Source of the DNA: Leadbettera azotonutricia ZAS-9
GTDB taxonomy: Bacteria; Spirochaetota; Spirochaetia; Treponematales; Breznakiellaceae
DNA length: 64,000 nt
Reading direction: 5' to 3'
NCBI RefSeq assembly: GCF_000214355.1
Contig: NC_015577.1
Location: 1,225,121-1,289,120 of the forward strand
Shown here: in pieces, positions 52,001 through 59,112 of the stretch
Layout of the letters: the number at the start of each line of letters is the position of its first letter
Numbering within the stretch: position 1 is the first letter of the stretch
The notes under the pieces: model-generated
What the model saw: only the letters and a program-made list of their open reading frames with translations
Databases searched by the model: none
Told to the model about the DNA's origin: nothing
Position numbers and translations under genes: made by a program

Positions 52001-53397
52001 GTCCCCATATCGAAACTGTTTCCGAAGCAGCCGGTGAAGTCACCTGTACGGTAAAGGGTTTAACCAACGCCACAACCAGTGATTCATCGGCTTATTACTT
52101 CTGGGTACAGGCAGTCAAGGAAGATCTTGCCGGCGCCATGAGCGAAGCAGTAAGCGCTGTCCCCCGGAGCAAAAGTGTGATGCTTGCAGGGATTACCCCT
52201 GACGGAGAGTCCCTTAGTCCGGCTTTCGAGGCCGCCCTTCAGGCTTATACGGTGACTATTTTAGATCCGCTTAAACCAAGCGTTGACCTTAATGTGGCGC
52301 AGCTCCCCGGACAGGAATCAAGGCAGCTCATCAGCGCCGTTATAAGCGGCGGTACTTTGAGTATCCTCTCATCCAACAAGTATACTGTTTCTCTGAACCC
52401 CGGAAGTTCCGCTGCTGTAATCTTTACAGTGCGTTCCAACGAGGGCAGCGATGTCATGGAATACAAGGTGACGGTAAACCGTAAGCCCGCTACAGTGACA
52501 GAATTTTCTGCGGTGAAGGGAAACCGTCGGGCGGTATTAACATGGAATGTTTCTGCCGGGGCCTCGGGTTATGATGTTTTCAGCGGAACTGCAGACACGG
52601 CGGGAAGCGTGCTCCCCGTTACAGGCACGGGGCCGCGCATAGAGTCCCTTACCACATCAGGCAGCGCAGTTACCTGCATTGTGTCAGGGCTTACCAACAC
52701 GGCCACTTATTATTTCAGGGTCCGCGCGAAGGCCGAAACCTTTGCGGGGACTATCCGGGGAAACATGGGGCTCAGTTCCGGCGAGATCAAACCCTTAAGC
52801 AATGTGTATGAATTGACTAATCTGGTCCCTTCTGCCGGTTCCCTGTCTCCGGCTTTTAATCCTGATACGCTTGATTACACTGTAGTTGTTCCTTCGGGTA
52901 CTGCCTCGGTGACTATTGCTGCGTTCAGGGACGCAGCTGAAGCCGCATCTGTTACGCCTTCAGCGTCCCAAACAATTACCCTTGTGTCCGGTGATGCACC
53001 GGGAAATAACAGCAGCGGCAAGGTTTCGTTCATGGTTACTGCTCAGGATGGAAGCAATAATCGAACCTATACTGTATCCGTACAGACTGCGGGTATCGGT
53101 ATCAACTTTACCATGCCTCCTGATTGGAAGGGAGGGGAAGATATTACCCTTGTCGGATCCTCTCTCTCCTGGGCTTCTGATACTCCGCTGACAGTCTCAG
53201 CTGCGGATTTGTTGACAGGGATAAGCGGATATACCTGCCAATGGTTCAAAGACAATGTCGAAATTTCCGGGGCAAACGACCCAACCCTCACGATCAGCGC
53301 CAGGAAATTCAGTCAGACTCAGCATGTGCTTACCCTCAGAATAGTAATATCCGGAACGGTTTATTCTAAATCTGTTAGCTTCACGGTAGGGCCCTAA
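49048..53397 (+). CDS. Giant lipoprotein with fibronectin III and cadherin-like modules
   Basis: 1,449 residues, start GTG 49048 (AGAAGGGGAAG upstream). The signal ends FATAFLASCNNM (lipobox). The N-terminal 600 residues are beta-rich and not assigned. From about 620 on, cadherin-like beta-sandwich modules (LTNLTVSGIILSPTFGAE; LTNITVADADGNGYPLD; LAGITPDGESLSPAFEA; LTNLVPSAGSLSPAFNPDT) alternate with fibronectin III modules (VRLNWTESTAASNYEVYY; AFLQWNSAPGASSYAVYY; AVLTWNVSAGASGYDVF). The protein is presumably exposed at the cell surface. The next gene starts two bases after its stop. Confidence 0.85.
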   Translation: MKFLKSPGLVAPVFIYGFLLIAFATAFLASCNNMAITDFVEQNTNVARAVMWDIRDSSKTMPDGAGSKRTAFKRTWNEKEQEDTLVFYIDPTLVGDNKIPIPNLLKPADIELDVALLNPQGYDLVIVPEFTVDNPLNTINGQRSVTAEQTGKQTALVKINHALIGERYRIKLHITMADGSRVFETFTSLPPIVFNTVLSSPLNLEIYAFNNNSGSIWYPYAQWEISQLSNAHPGISKLTLVFQEQQDNADWITAEYTYERDEASGNTKWVLTKIEGGTAGDMVSTLIDNSQPLESFLRLRGAFPMPIANAYLPDLAPPASGGWREETGKLLSKGKDINGKEISSAFSTYNFIVTLVDEYGLSAQASFDDGPLANETTILESLRLFDYTNNTDVELSAFKYTKGFVNYSLEVPYDVRTIRLSYEKNIDYPEQVVFYKSAIPGPPFDLDYGVTTNIVFEVSFGTDAPSIYNIAVSRLSPSRDSYLDSLYLIDEPLGPRYDTMPSFKFDDSDTTYMIYVPSTVEYINLKALLPNIPEGEEGYTAANPKVPSRLSVQFLKNDLVNFPEGEKKTDGDWEHIPIGYNENIFHINVRPEMGLVNTYNLMVVRAPSSNDTSADLTNLTVSGIILSPTFGAEPKRESYTADVPYGTNSVTVAAAVQTETPGAAVVNVNVKKIGIPDSLPITVSGALKNIYSAVLNLTAGESYPVTITVANGLARKDYHVLVNAMPSTPVISSAAPGVGQVRLNWTESTAASNYEVYYSSTANFAQAARVGGDLPASARAYTVTGLANHQTWYFWVRSKKGSILGAPSTVVNAMPRSDNKVLTNITVADADGNGYPLDKTFASGIVDYSLIVPWSAGAITITGAKGESNQALEFSGGTGGVQTGSRYNFTLEPGATAPVTVTVKADYVNIPGADAASYTTTYRVTVTRRPGTPAGFSALPEDGEAFLQWNSAPGASSYAVYYRKGVAGNPVQLILTGTEPHDETSPHIETVSEAAGEVTCTVKGLTNATTSDSSAYYFWVQAVKEDLAGAMSEAVSAVPRSKSVMLAGITPDGESLSPAFEAALQAYTVTILDPLKPSVDLNVAQLPGQESRQLISAVISGGTLSILSSNKYTVSLNPGSSAAVIFTVRSNEGSDVMEYKVTVNRKPATVTEFSAVKGNRRAVLTWNVSAGASGYDVFSGTADTAGSVLPVTGTGPRIESLTTSGSAVTCIVSGLTNTATYYFRVRAKAETFAGTIRGNMGLSSGEIKPLSNVYELTNLVPSAGSLSPAFNPDTLDYTVVVPSGTASVTIAAFRDAAEAASVTPSASQTITLVSGDAPGNNSSGKVSFMVTAQDGSNNRTYTVSVQTAGIGINFTMPPDWKGGEDITLVGSSLSWASDTPLTVSAADLLTGISGYTCQWFKDNVEISGANDPTLTISARKFSQTQHVLTLRIVISGTVYSKSVSFTVGP

Positions 53398-53398
53398 G

Positions 53399-56300
53399 AT
53401 GGGAAAGTACATGAAGAAATGGTTAAAGGCGTCTTTTAGCCTTAATTTAGTATGCGCAGCTTTATTCCTTGGCGCTTGTTCGGATCCTTTTAAGCCCGAT
53501 TATGCTTCCGGGGGCAATACGCCCCCTGATGGCATGGGCTTTGTGAGCCTTGTGCCGAGTCCCCAAAAGACTCTTGTTCCGGATCAACTGCCCGGGATAT
53601 TCAGCTATTCACTGGTGTTTACCGCCGCCAATAAAGCACCTGTACACATTGGCGAAGGAAATCCTGTTCCTTTTTCTTCTTTGGTCGAGATTCCCCTGGA
53701 ACCCGCAACATGGACCGTTGAGTTGACCGCCTGGCAGAAGGTAAGCGGGGTCTTTCATGAATCGGGTTCGGGAACAGGCCTGCTGCCGGCATTGATTGCA
53801 GGCGCCCATGTCTGGAAATCTATCGATGTTAGTTATTTCCCCCTGAACAGCGGGGGTATCGGTATTTTCGAATACAGCGTTAGCTGCACAAAGTCCGACG
53901 TAAGCGGAACCCTGGTGTTAAGCCCCTATCCCGCAGGTGGAATCAGCTACCCGGTGAACCTTGCCGGCTTCCCCGCATCGGGAACCCTGAGCGTTCCTGC
54001 AGGGCAGTATACCCTTGCCCTTACCCTGACAGACAGCGCTACAGGAAAAACAGCCGGCGAATACACGGCGGTCCATATCTATCCCGGCCTTAAAACCAGA
54101 GGTGACTTTGCCTTTGACAACAGCCGGTTTACCGGAATAGTAAGTCTCGCAGGAAAACTGTCAACTTCAGTTTCCGGTACAAACCTTAGTAATAGTGTGG
54201 AAGTGAGGGCTTATTCTGATTCAGCACGGCAGACTTCTCCTCTTGGCATATTTTCAAATTATAATTACACGAATGCCCAGGCAGAATGGATTCTGAGTGT
54301 TCCTGCCGGTACGCCCCAGGTTTACCTCAGGTTTATTGCTTCGGATAGTGATACGGCCGTGACGCTGCCATATATTTATGATCCGCCTGTACCTATAACG
54401 AATATCCCTGCCGAAGGTCTCTATGGAGGCGCCCTTCCGGTATACACCATGACCATAAACAGCATTGGTGCTTCTATTGATACATCGCGGGGTAGTATTG
54501 TTATCGCAGGATCACGGAAAGCAGCCGCCATCGGTGAGAGAATTACGTTTAATGCTAATCCTCAACCGGATAGTTTCCTTGCATCCGGTACTGTTAAAGT
54601 GAATAACGGCAGTGTTGCTTTGACCGGAGCGTCTAATCCTTATTCCTTTACCATGCCGGCAGAACCTGTCAGTATAAGCGCTAAATTTCTCTCTTCTGAA
54701 TATACCCTTTCGGGAACCCTTGGAACAACACTGCCTTCAGGCTTTGCCCTGGCAGCCATGGATTACGCCCTTGTTACTGCCTATAAAGATGCGGCTCACC
54801 TTCTTCCATACAGCGGAATCTCTCCGGCTGTTCCCGCCGCCACCGCATGGACCGGTATGAAGATCACGTACAGCGAACTTGCAGCCAATGGCATGAAGGT
54901 TTATTTTGGGATTAAGCTTAAGGGTGCCGACGGCTTTGATTATTTAGGAAAGGGAAGCGCGGATATAGCGGCTGAGAATGAAACTTCCGGTATTCCCCTT
55001 GCGGCAACGGTTTACCATATTACGAATTATGTTGATGCCGGCCGCGGCACTTTTGGTCTTTTCCCGGCAGCGAAAAAAGGCGCTTATGAAGGCGAACCCG
55101 TTACCCTTGATGTCCTCAGTAGTGTATCCGGGTATTACCTTGATCCGGGTTCTGTTAAGGTGACTAAAACTGCCGATCTTAATCCGCTGACAAACACGGT
55201 TCCGGTAACTCCTGCGGGTGGTACGGCTTTTACGTTTATTATGCCCTCTGAAGATGTAACCCTGTCGGCGAATTTCTATTCTTCTGTTAAAATTTCGGGG
55301 AACCTGGGTATTACCAAACCCCTGGCTGTTACCTTGAAATCGGGCGCCAATATCATGGTCGCTGCGTACAGCAGTGCCGGCCGGAACGATGCAGACATAC
55401 TGTCCGCATCGTATTACTCGCGGACTGCAAGCGGCTGGACCAGCGACACTGTCCAGTGGGGCCTGGATGTACCCGCAAATGCGGGCACTGTCTATATCAG
55501 GGCCGTGATGACAGGGGATGACAATTACCGTTATCAAAAAGATGATGTTGTAAGCGGCATTGGTACGGTGAATATTAACAGGAATATTTCCTGGACTGTA
55601 CGCGGAATTACTCATACAATAACCGGGAACGGCAGTCTCCATCATAGGCCTGCGGCCAATCCCGGTGAAGATGTTACCATTACGGTAACCCCCGAAGCCA
55701 ACTGGGGCCTTAAGCCGGGAAGCCTCATAGTTTCAAACACTAGCATATCGGGAGCTGCCAGCCCCTATACCTTTGTTATGCAGGATCAGGATACTGTCAT
55801 AACGGCGGTCTTTATAGATCGTGTAACGGTGTCAGGCACTGTCAGCTATGATATACCGGCAAGTATGACCTCACCGGCAAGCGCCTTTACAAATGTTAAA
55901 GCTGCGGCCTACAGGGATGAAGGCCGTACAAGCCTGGTGGAAGAAGTTACGCTGGCATCACCTTTCACCGCCTACAGTATGCCCAATATTCTGATCAATA
56001 TTCCGAATCTGTACTTTACGATTACCGCAACAGGTAGCGATAATTATCAATACGTGTATAAGCCCGCAGGATCTATTCCGGTAGTTTTGAGCAATATTAC
56101 CGCCCATAATCTTTCGATGGAGGTCTACGGTATCACCATAGGCGAATTTGATCATGGTGTGATTGCTGCATCCAAAGATGAGGTGTCCAGACCTGCGGCG
56201 ACTCCGGGGGATACTGTCACGTTAACCGTGACTCCTGAGACTAATTGGGGCCTTAAACCGGGAAGCCTTACAGTTACAGGCAGTTCGGTTTCAGGAAGCG

Positions 56301-57217
56301 GCCTCGTGTATACCTTTATCATGCCGAGCCTGGACGTGAGCGTTGGAGCAGAATTCATAGATCGTGTTACAGTCTCGGGTAATCTTACTGTTTCGCCCTT
56401 GCCTGCCGGAGTAACGCTCTCGTCTGTAAAGGTCGAGGCATTTAGTGATTCCTCACGTTCATCCAGCCTGGGTGTATATAATCCCGGATCGGTATCAGGT
56501 ACGTACATCTTAAACAGCATCCCGATTAATACCGCCGCTCTTTATTTTACCATCACGGCAGTTGGAGGGGATGGGTATGAGTATATATCAAAACCTGCTG
56601 CTCCAATCGCAACAGCCTTAGATGATGTTACGCAGAACCTGACCATGACTATTTACGGTATTACCCTGCCCGCTGTTACCGGCGGTACCGTCACTATGAG
56701 TAAGCCTGCCGCATCCTCCCCTTACCAGCCTGCCGCTAATCCGGGTGAAACTATCACCCTAACCGTGACTCCTGACGATGCTAATTGGGTTCTTAAACCG
56801 GATTCTCTTACGGTTACAGGCACTTCGGTTTTGGAAAGCAGCCTCGTGTATACCTTTACCATGCCGAGCCAGGACGTGATCGTTTGGGCGGAATTTGTTT
56901 CAACCAATGCCCTGTTGGCTGGCTTTACCCTGACCGCTGGCGATACACCTACCACTTTCTCGGTTTTTACAGACAATGGGGGTGGTACATACTCTGTTAG
57001 CATTACAGACGACTATGTGGATGCAGTATTAACCGTATCGCTTCAAAATGCGAATGCCTCCATTGAAGTCGATGAAGTTCCTTACACCAGTAATGACATG
57101 ATTGTAACGCTGAATGATAGTAATCCGCGTATAACCATTGTAGTGACAGCCCAGGATGGCAGTACCACCCGTACGTATTATATCAATAAATCGCAGGCAG
57201 AAATTGGAAATGACTAA
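53399..57217 (+). CDS. Giant lipoprotein with bacterial repeat modules
   Basis: 1,272 residues. The signal ends AALFLGACSDPF (lipobox). Residues about 340-1,180 hold at least five copies of a roughly 180-residue unit: a strand ending in TITVTPEANWGLKPGSL, then VYTFIMPSLDV and AEF, then VTVSGNL…, similar to InlB-type and bacterial-repeat modules. The last copies are also alike at DNA level (56216-56355 and 56757-56896). A cadherin-like module ends the protein (LLAGFTLTAGD…TAQDGSTTRTYYI), the same closing type as its upstream neighbour. Second gene of the operon; a Met at 53411 is an alternative start. Confidence 0.82.
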   Translation: MGKYMKKWLKASFSLNLVCAALFLGACSDPFKPDYASGGNTPPDGMGFVSLVPSPQKTLVPDQLPGIFSYSLVFTAANKAPVHIGEGNPVPFSSLVEIPLEPATWTVELTAWQKVSGVFHESGSGTGLLPALIAGAHVWKSIDVSYFPLNSGGIGIFEYSVSCTKSDVSGTLVLSPYPAGGISYPVNLAGFPASGTLSVPAGQYTLALTLTDSATGKTAGEYTAVHIYPGLKTRGDFAFDNSRFTGIVSLAGKLSTSVSGTNLSNSVEVRAYSDSARQTSPLGIFSNYNYTNAQAEWILSVPAGTPQVYLRFIASDSDTAVTLPYIYDPPVPITNIPAEGLYGGALPVYTMTINSIGASIDTSRGSIVIAGSRKAAAIGERITFNANPQPDSFLASGTVKVNNGSVALTGASNPYSFTMPAEPVSISAKFLSSEYTLSGTLGTTLPSGFALAAMDYALVTAYKDAAHLLPYSGISPAVPAATAWTGMKITYSELAANGMKVYFGIKLKGADGFDYLGKGSADIAAENETSGIPLAATVYHITNYVDAGRGTFGLFPAAKKGAYEGEPVTLDVLSSVSGYYLDPGSVKVTKTADLNPLTNTVPVTPAGGTAFTFIMPSEDVTLSANFYSSVKISGNLGITKPLAVTLKSGANIMVAAYSSAGRNDADILSASYYSRTASGWTSDTVQWGLDVPANAGTVYIRAVMTGDDNYRYQKDDVVSGIGTVNINRNISWTVRGITHTITGNGSLHHRPAANPGEDVTITVTPEANWGLKPGSLIVSNTSISGAASPYTFVMQDQDTVITAVFIDRVTVSGTVSYDIPASMTSPASAFTNVKAAAYRDEGRTSLVEEVTLASPFTAYSMPNILINIPNLYFTITATGSDNYQYVYKPAGSIPVVLSNITAHNLSMEVYGITIGEFDHGVIAASKDEVSRPAATPGDTVTLTVTPETNWGLKPGSLTVTGSSVSGSGLVYTFIMPSLDVSVGAEFIDRVTVSGNLTVSPLPAGVTLSSVKVEAFSDSSRSSSLGVYNPGSVSGTYILNSIPINTAALYFTITAVGGDGYEYISKPAAPIATALDDVTQNLTMTIYGITLPAVTGGTVTMSKPAASSPYQPAANPGETITLTVTPDDANWVLKPDSLTVTGTSVLESSLVYTFTMPSQDVIVWAEFVSTNALLAGFTLTAGDTPTTFSVFTDNGGGTYSVSITDDYVDAVLTVSLQNANASIEVDEVPYTSNDMIVTLNDSNPRITIVVTAQDGSTTRTYYINKSQAEIGND
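56216..56355 (+). repeat. Internal coding repeat, copy A (copy B at 56757-56896)
   Basis: The phrases AACCGTGACTCCTGA, GCCTCGTGTATACCTTTA and CATGCCGAGCC recur with few changes about 540 bases later in the same gene. This points to recent duplication of one protein module and a site where recombination could change its length. Confidence 0.75.
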
Positions 57218-57228
57218 AGGAGCAAGTT

Positions 57229-59112
57229 TTGTCAGATAGTAACAATACAGATATCGCAAAAAAAACCAGCACAGGGGTCAGATTTCCTTTTGGCATAAGG
57301 CTGGTTGTTATTGTTACTGTGATACTCCTGGGGGCTATCTGGGCTATTTCGGGTCTTATGGCTGCGATGGTTGCTTCTGAATTTGGCAGGAGCGCCGAAG
57401 AAAACAACCTTACTATCAATAACAGGGCTGCGGCCGGAATCGAAGAAAACATCTACAAAATCAGGGCCGACGCCCTCATACTCCTTGATACCATTGATTC
57501 CATAAAAGATTATGCCATTGGCGGGGGTTCTTCGGCTCTGGTAAGGCAGGCTGAAAATATTTTCTTTGAACGGAACCAAACCATCCTGGCGCTTATAATC
57601 CCCGGCAGCGATGAGTATATAAACCGGGCATTTTTTACGAATCGCGAAGTTAATCCTTCCGGGTTGGCTGCCTGGCTTTTGCGTGAGCGGGAGGCAATCG
57701 AAAGGGCAAGCCAGGGCGAACCGGTCTTAAGAAATGCGGCTTCCGCGCTGGATATGCCCCTTCTGGTTCTCTTTTACCCCTGGCAGGAAAGGGGCGTTGA
57801 AGAGGCAGCGGCGATTTTCTTTTCCCCGGAAATTCTATCCAAAATATCCGGCGCAGGGGCCAATTCGACCTTCCTTATCAATGATGCAGGGGATGTGCTG
57901 GTTCACCCGGATATGAAAATGGCCCTCGCGGGCGCAAACGAAGCTGACAGCCTCCTGGTAAAAAGCCTTTGGGAGAGCAGCGGGGAAAGCATAGCGCTTC
58001 TTTATACTGATGAAGGCAGCAGGTTTTACGGAGCAGGGCGCAGGCTTTCCATTGCCGGGGCGGCTGTGTTTTCGACCCTCGAATACAGCCTCATTACCCA
58101 GCGCATTGCCGCTACTACGAGAAGCAATATACTCCTCTCCATAACAGTAATGTTCCTCGCCATACTCATCTCATGGTTCTTCTCTAAAACTGTTACTACC
58201 CCCATCAGGAAGCTTATGAAGGCTGCGGCAAAAATAGAGCTTGGCGAATTTCAGCTTAATGATCTGAAAGCCAAATCCCATGATGAATTGGGGCTTTTAA
58301 CTTCCCGCTTTGTTCATATGGGGAATGAGCTTTCCAAGTGGGAACAGGTAAAGAACCTGGTAGGCCGTTTCAACAACAGCGCTATTTCTGCGAAGGCCAG
58401 AAATGATGAGTTTGTTTTGACAGGCGAATACAGGCAGGTTGTAATAATCTACTGTGAATTTCTTTCTTTTCCGGAAATTTCAGCCGGGCTGAGCGCCGCA
58501 GAATCCCTGGCTCTCCTTAACCGTTATATTTCCAAAATGGTTGACAGCGTGGAAAAAACAGGCGGTGTGGTAGACAGGAATATGGGGAGAAGTTTGATAG
58601 CTGTCTGGGGCGCTCCGATGTCCCAGGCGGACAGGGCTGCTGACGCCATGAACTGCATACGTTCAGCCTTGATGATGAGGGCAGCCCTGTGGGAGCTTAA
58701 CGCCAACCGGGGGGCCAACGATAAACCCCTTATCCGTATAGGTGTAGGTATACACACAGGGGAGGTAATCGCAGGCGGCCTGGGGTCCAAAAATCTTGTG
58801 GAATACTCGGTAGCGGGGGATGCAATAGATATTGCAGCCCAGGCAAAAGTCCTATGCGCGGCAAACAGGACAGACATTCTTGTCACCCAATCAGTTGTCG
58901 ATTTGGTTGAGGGCAAGATCCTCTCGGAGGAACTTGCGCCCTTTGCGGCCGGCGGCAAGCCGCTGGGTATTCACGGGCTTGTAAACCTCAAAGCGCTAAA
59001 AGCAAAGGAGAAGCAGCGCTGGCCTTTCACCCTTGATGACGTAAGGGAATCATTAGGCCATGGCGGGCCGGTTCCCGGACAGGCGGCGGAAACTTCCGTC
59101 GGCGGGGAATGA
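57229..59112 (+). CDS. Membrane cyclase-like protein with degenerate class III catalytic domain
   Basis: 627 residues, start TTG 57229 (AAAGGAG six bases upstream). Order: membrane helix (about 22-50), periplasmic sensor domain (50-290), second helix (about 302-325), HAMP linker (TPIRKLMKAAAKIELGEF…), then a class III adenylate/guanylate cyclase fold (about 400-570). Key positions are changed: first metal Asp reads Glu (IIYCEFLSF), second metal Asp reads Arg (NMGRSLIAVWG), and the usual Asn and Arg of D-A-x-N-x-A-x-R read Asp and Gln (GDAIDIAAQ). It is therefore probably inactive and may signal by protein contact. A cyclase/FecR/beta-barrel order like this is found in Treponema pallidum (TP0485-TP0483 region, from memory). 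Confidence 0.85.
   Translation: MSDSNNTDIAKKTSTGVRFPFGIRLVVIVTVILLGAIWAISGLMAAMVASEFGRSAEENNLTINNRAAAGIEENIYKIRADALILLDTIDSIKDYAIGGGSSALVRQAENIFFERNQTILALIIPGSDEYINRAFFTNREVNPSGLAAWLLREREAIERASQGEPVLRNAASALDMPLLVLFYPWQERGVEEAAAIFFSPEILSKISGAGANSTFLINDAGDVLVHPDMKMALAGANEADSLLVKSLWESSGESIALLYTDEGSRFYGAGRRLSIAGAAVFSTLEYSLITQRIAATTRSNILLSITVMFLAILISWFFSKTVTTPIRKLMKAAAKIELGEFQLNDLKAKSHDELGLLTSRFVHMGNELSKWEQVKNLVGRFNNSAISAKARNDEFVLTGEYRQVVIIYCEFLSFPEISAGLSAAESLALLNRYISKMVDSVEKTGGVVDRNMGRSLIAVWGAPMSQADRAADAMNCIRSALMMRAALWELNANRGANDKPLIRIGVGIHTGEVIAGGLGSKNLVEYSVAGDAIDIAAQAKVLCAANRTDILVTQSVVDLVEGKILSEELAPFAAGGKPLGIHGLVNLKALKAKEKQRWPFTLDDVRESLGHGGPVPGQAAETSVGGE

Noticed and set aside
51121-52008. 295-codon minus-strand frame
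   Set aside because: Shadow of the fibronectin/cadherin lipoprotein; Arg/Gly-rich wording typical of an antisense frame.
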